From Xanthomonas sp. NCPPB 1128 (GTDB lineage Bacteria; Pseudomonadota; Gammaproteobacteria; Xanthomonadales; Xanthomonadaceae): DNA of 64,000 nt. Under the pieces are notes generated by a model that did no database searches, was not told the DNA's origin, and was given only the letters and a program-made list of their open reading frames with translations. Positions 37,179 through 45,893 of the stretch are shown here, piece after piece; the stretch's first letter is position 1; each line of letters starts with the position of its first letter. The stretch lies in NCBI RefSeq assembly GCF_001043115.1, contig NZ_LFME01000006.1, forward strand, positions 94,739-158,738. The letters run 5' to 3'. Made by a program: the position numbers and the translations under genes.

Positions 37179-39333
37179 CGTCGGCTCCTGGCGTGGCGGT
37201 GGTCGGCGCAGGCGTGTCGGCCAGCGCGGCGAGAACGGAATCGGCGTCGAGCAGCGCGCCGCGCAGCAGCAACAGGTGTTCGCGGGTGGGCTTCCAGCGC
37301 AGCGGTGTCGCGCCTTCCACCTGGCTGGCGGCCAGCGCTGCCTCCACCCGCTGCAGGGCGTGGCGGTGCCGTTGCGGGCTGGGGTCGAGATACAGATCAG
37401 CCAGCGCCTGTACGGCGTCGTCCACCGCGGTGGCCAAGGCCGGCGACAGCGTGCCTTCGGCGGCGTCGCGGCGCAGCTCGACCAGGGTGCGCCCGGTTTC
37501 GTGCACCGACAGCGCCCAGCCGAGCAGGTCGCGCAGTTCGTCGCTGCCCGGCGGGGTGTGCGCGACGATCTGCTGGAACAGGTCGCGGTTGACGCTCTCC
37601 AGTTGCAGCGCCAGCCCCGGCAGCGGCGCACGCGCCGCCAGCGTGGTCTGCCGGCGCAACCGCTCGAGCAGGCGCCGGCGCTGCCAGCGCGTGCCGATCA
37701 CCGGCGGTACGAACACGAACGTCGCGCTGACCGCCAGCGTCCCCAGCAGCAGCGGCACCACGCTGTTGAAGGTGGCCGCGGCGTTGAAGCTGGGCGTCGG
37801 CTGTACCGCCAGGATCGAAACGAAGGCCAGGTTGGCGCCGGTGGCGAAGCCGTACAGCGCCGGTTTCGAGGCCAGGTATAGGGTCACCAGCAGGAACGGC
37901 AGGGTGCCGGCGACGAACAGGACGTAGCCGTCCATTTGCGGCAGCACCAGCAACTGGCAGATCACGCCCAGCACGATGCCGAACACGAAGCCCTTGAACA
38001 GCGAGCGCGCGGCGGCCGGCGCATTGGCGCTGGACGACAGGATCGCGCTCAGCGCTACCGCCTGGAACACCGCGGTGGCGCCGCTGATCCAGCCGGCCTG
38101 GATCCACAGCCAGCACATCGCCGCCACCAGCAGCGCGCTGCGCAGCGCGGTCAGCGCCGCCGCGGCGTAGTCGTTGCCGCGCAGGAACACCGCGGTGTCG
38201 CCGCGGTCCTGCGGCGTGCGCCACTGCTGCGGCGCGACCAGGGTCGCCTCGGTGGCGACGTAGTCGTGCAGGTCGGCGAAGAAGCGCCGGAGCAGCGAGA
38301 CGCCAGTGTCGAACGCCTCGTGTTGCGGGACGGCCAGTGGCGCACGCGCCTCGGCCGCCCGTGTCGCCAGCGCATCGCGGCATACGGCCAGCTTGCGCGC
38401 CGTCGCCGCGGCACCCTCGCGCCCGCTACGCTCGCTGAGCGCGGCCTTGAGCGGCCGGTACAGGCCGATCAGCGCCTCGGCCACGTCGGCATCGCCGCTG
38501 CGCAGCAGCCGGTTGATGTAGTGGTGCAGCGCCTGGAAGCTGGTTGACACCGCCATGAAGCGCTGGTTGAGCAGACGCAGGCGGCCGCTGCGGACCCGCG
38601 CCTCCGGATCCTCGAACACCACCGAACTGCGCAGGTCCTCGATGGTCACCGCGTCGCGCACGAAGCGCAGGTGCGCCTGCTCCATCGCCTCCCGTGGCAG
38701 CTTGCCGCCGGTGGCGTCGCGGACGAAGTCCAGGAAGCCGTCGGAAGCGCGGCGCACGGTGTCGCGCAGGGTCTGGCGCAGCCGGCTGGGAAACACCACG
38801 TCGCTGACGATGCCGGTCACCAGCAGGCCCAGCACCACCTCGGTCACCCGCGCCACCACCAGGTTGAACACGTTCTGTGGCTGGTTCACCGCCGGCAATG
38901 CGATCAGTGCCACCGTGTAGCCGGACAGCACGAAGGCATAGGCCTTGAAGTTGCGGTACAGCAGCGCGCCGCCGGTACACGCGCCGATCCACAGCGACAG
39001 CACCAGCACGAACAGCACCGGCTCCTGCGGGAACAGGGCCACCATGGTCAGCGCGGCGACGCTGCCGATCAGCGTACCCAGGATCCGGTAGAAGCCTTTC
39101 GCGAAGACCATGCCGGTCTGCCGGTGCATCACCACCACCACGGTGATCATCGCGGTCATCGGCGAGGCCAGGTCCAGGCGTAGTGCGATCCAGCCGGCCA
39201 GATAGATCGACAGCAGCGTGCGCAGCACGAACAGCCAGGCTTCGCCTTCGCCGCGCAGCGCGTCGGCCAGCACGGTGCGCAGGCCCGGCGCGGGCTCGGC
39301 GGTTGCGGCGGCGTTGGGCTGCGGCGTGCTCAT
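37162..39333 (-). CDS. FUSC-family inner-membrane efflux permease (AaeB-like)
   Basis: A 723-residue permease with the duplicated fusaric-acid-resistance layout: an N-terminal block of about six membrane segments (residues 30-185, for example GWIALRLDLASPMTAMITVV), a cytosolic helical domain, a second block (about 395-530, for example WLWIQAGWISGATAVFQAVA) and a C-terminal cytosolic domain. The start ATG 39333 overlaps the marR stop (ATGA). With the HlyD and DUF1656 partners it would export aromatic carboxylic acids or similar compounds; the substrate is inferred from the family only. Confidence 0.92.
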   Translation of the reverse strand: MSTPQPNAAATAEPAPGLRTVLADALRGEGEAWLFVLRTLLSIYLAGWIALRLDLASPMTAMITVVVVMHRQTGMVFAKGFYRILGTLIGSVAALTMVALFPQEPVLFVLVLSLWIGACTGGALLYRNFKAYAFVLSGYTVALIALPAVNQPQNVFNLVVARVTEVVLGLLVTGIVSDVVFPSRLRQTLRDTVRRASDGFLDFVRDATGGKLPREAMEQAHLRFVRDAVTIEDLRSSVVFEDPEARVRSGRLRLLNQRFMAVSTSFQALHHYINRLLRSGDADVAEALIGLYRPLKAALSERSGREGAAATARKLAVCRDALATRAAEARAPLAVPQHEAFDTGVSLLRRFFADLHDYVATEATLVAPQQWRTPQDRGDTAVFLRGNDYAAAALTALRSALLVAAMCWLWIQAGWISGATAVFQAVALSAILSSSANAPAAARSLFKGFVFGIVLGVICQLLVLPQMDGYVLFVAGTLPFLLVTLYLASKPALYGFATGANLAFVSILAVQPTPSFNAAATFNSVVPLLLGTLAVSATFVFVPPVIGTRWQRRRLLERLRRQTTLAARAPLPGLALQLESVNRDLFQQIVAHTPPGSDELRDLLGWALSVHETGRTLVELRRDAAEGTLSPALATAVDDAVQALADLYLDPSPQRHRHALQRVEAALAASQVEGATPLRWKPTREHLLLLRGALLDADSVLAALADTPAPTTATPGADDAAAR

Positions 39334-39827
39334 GCGGCGTCCTCGACTCCGCGCAGCAGGGTTTTCAGCAGCGCCTGCAACTGCGCCAGAGCCGCCGGAT
39401 CCAGATGCTGCACATAGGTGTCGAGCTGGGCGCAGAGGTCGGGGATCAGCGCCTCGATCAGGCGCTCGCCGGCCTCGGTCAGGCGCAGCAGCAACATGCG
39501 CCGGTCCTCGGCGCTGGGCATGCGCTGGATCAGGCCCTTGTCGACCAACTGACTGGTCAGGCGGGTGATGTTGGCCGACTTCTCGCCGGCCGCGTCGCCG
39601 AGCTGGGACGGGTTCAAGGTCCCGTCGGGGCTGGCGTCGATCATCATCAGCACGTTGTATTCGGCATAGCTCAGGCCGTAGGGCCGCAGCACCTCGTTGC
39701 TCTGGTCCAGGCTCAGCTTGTGCAGCAGCTTGATCAGCCGCAGCACCAGCGCGGCTTCGCGCGGGAACTGCGGGTGCTTGCGGGCGGTCACGTCCAGGCG
39801 CTGCTCGGTGGCGGCGAAACGGCTCAT
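39330..39827 (-). CDS. MarR-family transcriptional regulator of the efflux operon
   Basis: A 165-residue winged-helix repressor: helix region SYAEYNVLMMIDASPDGTLN, recognition part LGDAAGEKSANITRLTSQLV, wing IQRMPSAEDRRMLLLRLTEA, and dimerisation helices at both ends. It is the first gene of the marR-FUSC-DUF1656-hlyD operon, 4-base overlap with the permease. Two palindromes just upstream (39846-39874) are likely its own operators. MarR relatives are released by small aromatic ligands, in line with the exporter. Confidence 0.94.
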   Translation of the reverse strand: MSRFAATEQRLDVTARKHPQFPREAALVLRLIKLLHKLSLDQSNEVLRPYGLSYAEYNVLMMIDASPDGTLNPSQLGDAAGEKSANITRLTSQLVDKGLIQRMPSAEDRRMLLLRLTEAGERLIEALIPDLCAQLDTYVQHLDPAALAQLQALLKTLLRGVEDAA

Positions 39828-39845
39828 GTTCGGCTCGAGATTTTA

Positions 39846-39874
39846 TACATATGTAAATAATACATTTGTGTATT
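39846..39874 (-). promoter_or_regulatory. Paired AT-rich palindromes, candidate MarR operators
   Basis: TACATATGTA (39846-39855) is a perfect 10-bp palindrome; AATACATTTGTGTATT (39859-39874) is a perfect 6-4-6 inverted repeat. They begin 18 bases upstream of the marR ATG and are the most AT-rich stretch for several kb. Position and symmetry fit autoregulation by the MarR protein, with the sites covering the promoter. Confidence 0.75.
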
Positions 39875-40099
39875 AATTTTGCAGTAACGCCGGCTGAACG
39901 CGCTGCGGCGGAAGATTGGCTGGACGCACGCACGTGCATGCCGGAAGGCGCAGGCCGAGCAGCGTGCCGGGGACTGGATCGAGGACGCGCGTGAGTCCGG
40001 TGAAGCGCAGGTCGACGCGCAAGCGCGCACGCGTCCCGGAAGCCGGGACGGTGCGTTCAAGAAAGGAGGGCAGAGCGGCGCGTCAGCGCCACCGCACGG

Positions 40100-40576
40100 T
40101 CAACGCAGCACGCCGTCCAGGCCGGGCGCCGGCGAGAGCATGTTGCGGGTGTCGATGTCGAAGCTGCGCTGCTTCTTCTCTTCCGGCGTCGCGGCAATGC
40201 TGCCCTTGAGGGTGTACTCCAGGCTGCGGTGGCCGGCCAGGGCGTCGGCGACGGCCATGCGCGCACTCGAGCTGGGCCGCAGCGCAACGCTGACGACGTC
40301 CGCCGTCTCCGGGCCGATCGAGATTCCAGGGGCCGCCTGCAGGCTGCCGGCGGCTTCGCCCCCCACGCCCAGATCCAGGCGCAGGGTGTCGTAGCGCATC
40401 GGGATGCTGCTGTAGTTCTGCAGGCGCAGTTCCACCTTCCAACTGCCGTCCATGTTGACCGTCAGTTGCTGCACGCTTGCGGCCGGGTCGGACACGCGCC
40501 GCACCATGCCGTCGCTGCAGGCGCCGAGCAGCGCGGTGCACAACACGAGCAAGCCGAGGCGGAGCGGGTGACGCAT
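40100..40576 (-). CDS. LEA14-like (LEA type 2) lipoprotein
   Basis: 158 residues from ATG 40576 (MRHPLRLGLLVLCTALLGAC), a lipoprotein signal with lipobox LLGAC. The mature part resembles the WHy/LEA14 beta-sandwich: QQLTVNMDGSWKVELRLQNY with SSIPMRYDTLRLDLGV and PETADVVSVALRPSS. These domains are common in proteobacterial envelope lipoproteins; function unknown. A hairpin at 40032-40050 (8-bp stem CGTCCCGG/CCGGGACG) lies 50 bp past the stop and may end the transcript, but it has no T tract. Confidence 0.75.
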   Translation of the reverse strand: MRHPLRLGLLVLCTALLGACSDGMVRRVSDPAASVQQLTVNMDGSWKVELRLQNYSSIPMRYDTLRLDLGVGGEAAGSLQAAPGISIGPETADVVSVALRPSSSARMAVADALAGHRSLEYTLKGSIAATPEEKKQRSFDIDTRNMLSPAPGLDGVLR

Positions 40577-41345
40577 GGGCGGAATCCACGGAAGGGAAGA
40601 CCGGCGAAGACTACACCACACCCTTGTCTGCCGTGGTGGCGGTGCTGGTGGAACCCGCTGCGCTGGCGCAAGCGTCTGGCGCCGCGGGGTGGCGGCTGGT
40701 GTCGCCATGGCTGGCGATATGAATAGGCATCGTCGCGACCAATGCAGGGGAGGCGCACTTCATCATCCTTGCGCGTGTCGTGCGCCGCGGTCACCTGCCG
40801 CCTGCCGCAATTGCAAGCACTGTTTGCCGACCGCCCGATCCAATGCAGCCTGCGAGCGCGCCGTTGCATCAGCTATCGTTCCTGTCCTCAGCCTCGACGC
40901 GACGGCGGCCATCGCAGTTGCGGCTGGAGCTGGAGCCGGCGCCGGAGCGGCTGGCGCGCATGCAGGGTGTCGAGCAGCACGGGTCTGCTGCGCCTGGATG
41001 GTCGATGAAGCTGCAGCTAATGCCGGCTGCCTGACCACCGATGGCCGGCGCCGGTCACCCCGCCAAGCGAGCTGACCGCACTGGTGCGGCAACAGGCGTT
41101 CCAGCGAGCGTATTGGTCACGTTGGCCGGCCTGTGTCCGAAAGTGTTCGGATTGCGGTGCGATGACTCCCGTGAGGGGCCGGTGTGGGGGCAGTGTCCAC
41201 GGCGATCCGGCCGGCGGCCATCATCAAGGCGTCCCTGCCGTGCGCCGGCCGGATGCCGGGGACGCATCCAGCATCGCGTCGTCCCGGGTCGGACACCGTC
41301 GGTGCAGGCCGCGGCGGTCGGTAGGAAAATTCTGCAACATTGCGC
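40577..41345. other. Spacer without recognisable gene
   Basis: About 770 bp. Short frames exist on both strands, but none shows a ribosome site, signal peptide or known domain, and codon choice is unlike the neighbouring genes. Its 5' part must contain the promoter of the minus-strand lipoprotein; the 3' end leads into the tRNA-Phe promoter. Confidence 0.5.
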
Positions 41346-41374
41346 TTGCCCAATTCCGATCACCTCGCTATGAT
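41346..41374 (+). promoter_or_regulatory. Sigma-70 promoter of tRNA-Phe
   Basis: TTGCCC (41346-41351), 17-base spacer, TATGAT (41369-41374). Predicted start near 41381, 30 bases upstream of the mature tRNA. Good box quality and ideal spacing. Confidence 0.75.
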
Positions 41375-41410
41375 GCGCGTCCTCGCACCGGTCCTGCCGC
41401 GTTGCGCAGT

Positions 41411-41486
41411 GGCCGAGTAGCTCAGTTGGTAGAGCAGGGGATTGAAAATCCCCGTGTCGGCGGTTCGATTCCGTCCTCGGCCACCA
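41411..41486 (+). tRNA. tRNA-Phe, anticodon GAA
   Basis: A 76-base cloverleaf with acceptor GGCCGAG/CTCGGCC, encoded CCA (ACCA at the end), D arm GCTCAGTTGGTAGAGC, anticodon stem GGGGA/TCCCC with GAA at 41444-41446, and T arm CGGTTCGATTCCG. It is served by the PheST synthetase encoded at the start of the window. A strong terminator follows 9 bases later. Confidence 0.98.
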
Positions 41487-41495
41487 TATTTATCA

Positions 41496-41528
41496 AGGCT
41501 CTACAGCGATGTAGAGCCTTTCTTTTTT
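41496..41528 (+). terminator. Rho-independent terminator after tRNA-Phe
   Basis: 10-bp perfect stem AGGCTCTACA (41496-41505)/TGTAGAGCCT (41510-41519), tetraloop GCGA, then TTCTTTTTT. A GNRA-type loop and long T tract make this a strong intrinsic terminator. Confidence 0.95.
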
Positions 41529-41798
41529 CCGGTTTGCACCAGTCTTGGACCACTGAGGCTGACAGGCAGGCGCGTCGTGTCGTCCCCATGTGCCCGGAGA
41601 CCATGCCGACCTCCTGCGCTGTGCAGACTTCCGCATGCGCGATGCCTGTTTTGACGGCCTCTGTACCGAGAGCGCGTGAAGAAAGTGTGTGCACGCTCGT
41701 AGACAAGTTCACCCAATTCACGGTTTTTCGGGATATTGCGCTCAATCAATGGCGCTGCCTGTCGTAATCATAGGCACGGGCAATCGGGGAACCTGCCA

Positions 41799-42077
41799 AT
41801 GACCAGCGGCGTCGGACGGATATGTGGTGGCATGGCGCTGCTGCTGGCCATGACTGGCGCGGCGGTGGCGGCCCCTGACGACCGTGCGGAGCATGCGGGC
41901 GACCGGGGCGGTCCGGGTGCGGAAGCGCCCTATATCGAGCAGGTCGGCTCCGAGTGCGTGATGGTCAATACCTATCTGCAGCGACATGATGGCGTGGTCG
42001 AGCGCGTGGTGTTGCGCGAGCCGGTGCAATGCGCCGGCCAGCCTGACCAGCGCTCCATGGCCGATCTGAGCAACTGA
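41799..42077 (+). CDS. Small secreted protein of unknown function
   Basis: 92 residues from ATG 41799 with a GGGG ribosome-site candidate 9 bases upstream. Signal peptide ICGGMALLLAMTGAAVAA, cleavage likely after AVA-A near residue 25. The mature part (about 67 residues) has two Cys (GSECVMVNTYLQ and REPVQCAGQP), which could form a disulfide in the periplasm. No family recognised. The 270 bp between the tRNA-Phe terminator and this gene shows no other feature. Confidence 0.65.
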   Translation: MTSGVGRICGGMALLLAMTGAAVAAPDDRAEHAGDRGGPGAEAPYIEQVGSECVMVNTYLQRHDGVVERVVLREPVQCAGQPDQRSMADLSN

Positions 42078-42173
42078 CCGGCCGCGCCATCGCCGCCGGC
42101 ATTCCGCGCGGCGCTTTACATCGCTGCGCAGCTCCTGCATAAGCTGCTGCTTCCCGTCCATCGGAACCTGCGC

Positions 42174-42719
42174 ATGCGCTTCTCGCCGATCGCGCTGCTG
42201 TTGCTGGCGTGCCTGTTGTGCCTCGCATCGCCGCTGCGCGCCGCGCAACCGGTGACCTCGGTCGCCGAGTTCGATCTCGGCCGCTATGCCGGGCAGTGGC
42301 ACGAGATCGCGCATCTGCCGGTCTCCTTCCAGAAGAAATGCATCGGCGACGTCACCGCGTCCTACGTGCTGCGCGACGACGGCCAGATTGGCGTGCGCAA
42401 CGCCTGCCGCATTGCCGGCGGCGACGTGCTGGCGGCCGAAGGCGTGGCACGGCGGGTGGAAGGCCATCCCGGGCGGCTGCAGGTGCGCTTCGCGCCGGAC
42501 TGGCTGGGCTGGGTACCGTTGGTGTGGGCCGATTACTGGGTGATCGCGCTCGATCCTGACTATCAGTGGGCGTTGATCGGCGAACCCGGGCGCAAGTACC
42601 TGTGGGTGCTGTCGCGCTCGCCGCGCATGCAGCGCAGCGTGTTCGAGGCGATCAAGGCCAAGGCCGTGGCGATGGGGTACGACCTCGACCCGTTGCTGGT
42701 GGTCGCGCCGCTGGACTGA
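42174..42719 (+). CDS. Bacterial lipocalin (Blc-like)
   Basis: 181 residues. N-terminal signal (ALLLLACLLCLASPLRA); whether LLAC acts as a lipobox is doubtful because it comes only 13 residues in. Lipocalin marks: GxW motif in FDLGRYAGQWHEIAHLPVSF, DVTASYVLRDDGQIGVRN, and the second conserved region DYWVIALDPDYQWALIGEP followed by RKYLWVLSR. Blc proteins bind fatty acids or lysolipids at the outer membrane. It stands 96 bp after the small secreted gene, possibly co-transcribed, and converges on the hypothetical gene at 42964. Confidence 0.92.
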   Translation: MRFSPIALLLLACLLCLASPLRAAQPVTSVAEFDLGRYAGQWHEIAHLPVSFQKKCIGDVTASYVLRDDGQIGVRNACRIAGGDVLAAEGVARRVEGHPGRLQVRFAPDWLGWVPLVWADYWVIALDPDYQWALIGEPGRKYLWVLSRSPRMQRSVFEAIKAKAVAMGYDLDPLLVVAPLD

Positions 42720-42963
42720 ACGCGGCGGCGCCGCGTCCTGCGCGCGCCGGAGTGCCGCATCGGCAACAAAGACGGAAGATCGAGCGGTCGCTGCGCATTC
42801 CCCGCACGCCGCTCGGCAGTGCGGGTGAGCTATCGGCTGCCTCGCGCCAGCAGTGGCCGGTGCCCCGGAGCGACGCGCATTGCCGCCTGTCTGACAGCGC
42901 TCGTGCGCGCCAACGCGCCGCTTCGCGGGCCATTCGTGCGCCCGGCGGTGTGACCGCTCGGCG

Positions 42964-43350
42964 TCAGCCGGGGAATGCCGCCAGTGCCGCTGCCAGCAGT
43001 TCCGCGCTGTCGCCGTCGCGCAGGGCCTTCAGCGCGCTGCGGCCGTCGGCGAGGCGCAGCTCCCGCAGCCACTGCGACAGTGTCGCCAGGTCGCTGCCGC
43101 AGCCGTTCCAGGCCACGCAGATGGTGTCGCCGACATCCTGCAGGTCGGCGTGGTTCAGGTACTCCAGCGTGCCGTCGTGCGCCAGCCAGGCGAGCGCGCG
43201 CTGCGCGTCCTCCGGTGCGCCATAGGCGGCGCCGTCGATCAGGGACAGCAGGTCGCTGCTGTCGGCGCGGCGCTCGGCCCGGCGCCGTTCGGCGCGACGC
43301 ATGCCCTGCAGGATCGCCTTGATCCTGTCTTCGTGGAGGCTGTCGGTCAT
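42964..43350 (-). CDS. Conserved-looking hypothetical protein downstream of xseA
   Basis: 128 residues from ATG 43350 (MTDSLHEDRIKAILQGMRRA). A very basic segment RRAERRRAERRA near residues 18-30, then an acidic helical body (SLIDGAAYGAPEDAQRALAW, DLQDVGDTICVAWNGCGSDL). No signal peptide or known domain. It begins 28 bp after the xseA stop, so it is probably the last gene of the queG-xseA transcript. Function unknown. Confidence 0.6.
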   Translation of the reverse strand: MTDSLHEDRIKAILQGMRRAERRRAERRADSSDLLSLIDGAAYGAPEDAQRALAWLAHDGTLEYLNHADLQDVGDTICVAWNGCGSDLATLSQWLRELRLADGRSALKALRDGDSAELLAAALAAFPG

Positions 43351-43378
43351 CGGCGGTGAGGGCGATACGGAGGAGGGA

Positions 43379-44719
43379 TCACTCTGCGGGCTCGGCACGC
43401 AGCTGCAGTTCGCCATCGGCCAGGCGTGCGCGCAGCCGATCGCCAGGCGCGACCTGGGCCGCCGAGCGCACCACGCTGCCGTCGTCGGCGCGGGTGAGGA
43501 TGCTGTAGCCGCGCGTTACGGTGGCCAGCGGGCTGACCGTCTCCAGGGCGCGCGCCAACGCGCGCAGGCGCTGCGCGTCGGCCTGCAGTTGCCGTGCCAT
43601 CGCGGCCTGCGGGCGCCGGCCCAGCGCCAGCAGGCGTACGCGCAGCATCGCCAGCCGACGCTGCGGTTGGGAGGCGCGCAGCACCGCGGCGGCGTGGCGC
43701 AACTGGGCGTGGCGGCGTTCCTGCTGTTGCCGCCACACCGTCTTCAGCCGTCGTCCGAGCTCGTGCTGGCGGCGCTGCAGCAACTGCAGGCGCGCCTGCG
43801 GACTCTGCGCCTGCAGGCGCAGCAGGGCGCGGTCGGCGCGTTGCTGCGCTTGCCGTAGCCGGTGCTGCTGCCAGCGCAGCAGTGCGGCATGCTGGGCATG
43901 CAGGCGCGCGCCGAGATCGCGTTGGTCGGGGACCAGCAATTCGGCAGCGACCGACGGCGTGGGCGCGCGCAGGTCGGCGGCGAAATCGGCCAGGGTCACG
44001 TCGGTTTCGTGGCCGACCGCCGACACCACCGGGGTGACCGCCGCGGCGATGGTGCGTGCCAGCTGTTCGTCGTTGAAGGCCCAAAGATCCTCGAGCGAGC
44101 CGCCACCGCGGGTCAGCAGGATCGCGTCGTAGCGGCCGCTGGCGTCGGCCTGGCGCAGCAAGGCGGCGATCTGTGCCGCCGCGCTGTCGCCCTGGACCAG
44201 GCTCGGCAGGATGTCCACCTGCAGCAGCGGCATGCGCCGGCCGAGCACGCTCAGCACATCCCGCACGGCGGCGCCGCTGGGCGAGGTGATGACCGCCAGA
44301 CGGCGCACGAATCCGGGCAGGGCGCGCTTGCGCTCGCTGGCGAACAGGCCTTCGGCGGCGAGCCTGGCCTTGAGATCCTCGAACGCGCGGCGCAACGCGC
44401 CTTCGCCGGCTTCCTCCAGATGGTCCAGTACCAGCTGGTAGTCGCCGCGCGCTTCGTACAGGGTCAGGCGCCCGCGTGCCAGCACCCGCAGGCCTTCGCG
44501 CGGCACGAACCGCAGCCACTGGCTCTTGGGTTTGAACATGGCGCAGCGCACCTGCGCGCGCGCGTCCTTCAAGGTGAAGTACAGATGGCCGGACGAGGGG
44601 CGGGTGACGTTGCCCAGTTCGCCCTCCACCCAGGCCAGCGGGAACGCGCTTTCCAGCAGGTCGCGGGCCAGCGTGTTGAGCTGGCTGGGGCTGAGGATCT
44701 GGTCGGCGCGATCGGACAT
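43379..44719 (-). CDS. xseA: Exodeoxyribonuclease VII large subunit
   Basis: A 446-residue catalytic subunit of the bidirectional single-strand exonuclease ExoVII. The ATG 44719 gives [21 protein letters not shown]-terminal OB fold ([37 protein letters not shown]), catalytic domain with [36 protein letters not shown] and [18 protein letters not shown], then a long Gln/Arg-rich coiled coil (residues 280-390) and C-terminal [19 protein letters not shown]. The small subunit xseB is not in the window, as is common. Lies 26 bp after queG. Confidence 0.96.
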   Translation of the reverse strand: MSDRADQILSPSQLNTLARDLLESAFPLAWVEGELGNVTRPSSGHLYFTLKDARAQVRCAMFKPKSQWLRFVPREGLRVLARGRLTLYEARGDYQLVLDHLEEAGEGALRRAFEDLKARLAAEGLFASERKRALPGFVRRLAVITSPSGAAVRDVLSVLGRRMPLLQVDILPSLVQGDSAAAQIAALLRQADASGRYDAILLTRGGGSLEDLWAFNDEQLARTIAAAVTPVVSAVGHETDVTLADFAADLRAPTPSVAAELLVPDQRDLGARLHAQHAALLRWQQHRLRQAQQRADRALLRLQAQSPQARLQLLQRRQHELGRRLKTVWRQQQERRHAQLRHAAAVLRASQPQRRLAMLRVRLLALGRRPQAAMARQLQADAQRLRALARALETVSPLATVTRGYSILTRADDGSVVRSAAQVAPGDRLRARLADGELQLRAEPAE

Positions 44720-44745
44720 GCGGGCAATGCTGGGCGTACGGGCGC

Positions 44746-45870
44746 CTATCCTCGCACGTTCGCTTTCGGCATCGGCGATGCTGGTGTCGCCGTGGCGGCT
44801 GACTTGTCGGCGTGTTGGGCCAGCGCCCATCGCACGTGCTCGCGCACCAGGGGCGAGGGGTGCTCTGCGCGCGCGCCGAGCGCGTCCAACACCTGCGGCG
44901 TGGTCGGCGCGTTGCCCAGCGCCACCGCCAGATTGCGCAGCCAGCGTTCGTGGCCGCTGCGGCGGAGCGCGCTGCCTTCGGTGCGGCGCAGGAACTCGTC
45001 TTCCTCCCAGGCGAACAACTGCGCCAGCGTGGCCTTGTCCAGGTCGTTGCGCGCGCGGAAGTCCGGCTCGTCGCTGCGCTTGGCGAACTTGTTCCAGGGA
45101 CAGATCAGCTGGCAGTCGTCGCAGCCGAAGATGCGGTTGCCGATCGCCGGGCGCAGTTCCTCGGGAATCGCGCCGTCGTGTTCGATGGTCAGGTAGGCGA
45201 TGCAGCGGCGCGCATCGAGCCGGTACGGCGCGACGATCGCCTGGGTCGGGCACACGTCGATGCAGCGCGTGCAGGTGCCGCAGTGCGCGCTGGCGGGCGG
45301 ATCGATCGGCAGCGGCAGATCGACGTAGATCTCGCCGAGGAAGAACCAGGATCCGCCGTTGCGGTCGATCAGGCAGGTGTGCTTGCCGATCCAGCCCAGG
45401 CCGGCGTCGCGCGCCAGGGCGCGTTCGAGCACCGGCGCCGAATCGACGAACACGCGGTGGCCGAACGGGCCGATCTCGTCCTGGATGCGCTCGGCCAGCT
45501 TCTGCAGGCGGTTGCGCATCAGCTTGTGGTAGTCGCGGCCCAGTGCATAGCGCGCCACGTAGGCGCGTTCGCCGTCGCGCAGCGTGTCCCAGGCCGAGTC
45601 GTCGTCGTTGCGGCCGTAGTCCAGGCCCACCGAGATCACCCGCAGCGTGCCGGGGATGAGTTCGGCCGGGCGGGAACGCTTGTCGCCGTGCTGGGCCATC
45701 CAGTGCATCGTGCCGTACAGGCCCTGCTCCAGCCAGTCGCGCAAATGCGCCTCGTCCTGCTGCAGTTCGATGCCGGCGATGCCGCAGCGCTGGAAGCCGA
45801 ACGTGCGCGCCAGCGCGCGGATGCGCGCGGCCGCGGCGTGGGGATCGGCGATGTCGAGACGGGCGGACAT
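44746..45870 (-). CDS. queG: Epoxyqueuosine reductase
   Basis: A 374-residue cobalamin and iron-sulfur enzyme that makes the last step of queuosine in tRNA. Two [4Fe-4S] motifs are intact: [17 protein letters not shown] and [16 protein letters not shown]; also [16 protein letters not shown] and [19 protein letters not shown], typical of QueG, and a C-terminal HEAT-like part ([17 protein letters not shown]). Divergent from nnr, with only 23 bp between the two start codons. The same queG/nnr/tsaE/amidase/mutL association exists in E. coli, where all run in one direction. Confidence 0.96.
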   Translation of the reverse strand: MSARLDIADPHAAAARIRALARTFGFQRCGIAGIELQQDEAHLRDWLEQGLYGTMHWMAQHGDKRSRPAELIPGTLRVISVGLDYGRNDDDSAWDTLRDGERAYVARYALGRDYHKLMRNRLQKLAERIQDEIGPFGHRVFVDSAPVLERALARDAGLGWIGKHTCLIDRNGGSWFFLGEIYVDLPLPIDPPASAHCGTCTRCIDVCPTQAIVAPYRLDARRCIAYLTIEHDGAIPEELRPAIGNRIFGCDDCQLICPWNKFAKRSDEPDFRARNDLDKATLAQLFAWEEDEFLRRTEGSALRRSGHERWLRNLAVALGNAPTTPQVLDALGARAEHPSPLVREHVRWALAQHADKSAATATPASPMPKANVRG

Positions 45871-45878
45871 CGCGCAAG

Positions 45879-45886
45879 TATAGAAT
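45879..45886 (+). promoter_or_regulatory. TATAGAAT, candidate -10 region for nnr
   Basis: This AT-rich octamer is in the 23-bp queG-nnr interval. A start 6-8 bases downstream would fall at or next to the nnr ATG (45894), implying a leaderless mRNA. No consensus -35 is obvious. Confidence 0.4.
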
Positions 45887-45893
45887 CCCGTGC

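Noticed and set aside
40763..41363. Minus-strand coding regions upstream of tRNA-Phe
   Set aside because: Translations are Pro/Arg/Ala-rich without homology that I recognise, and the tRNA promoter overlaps the region.
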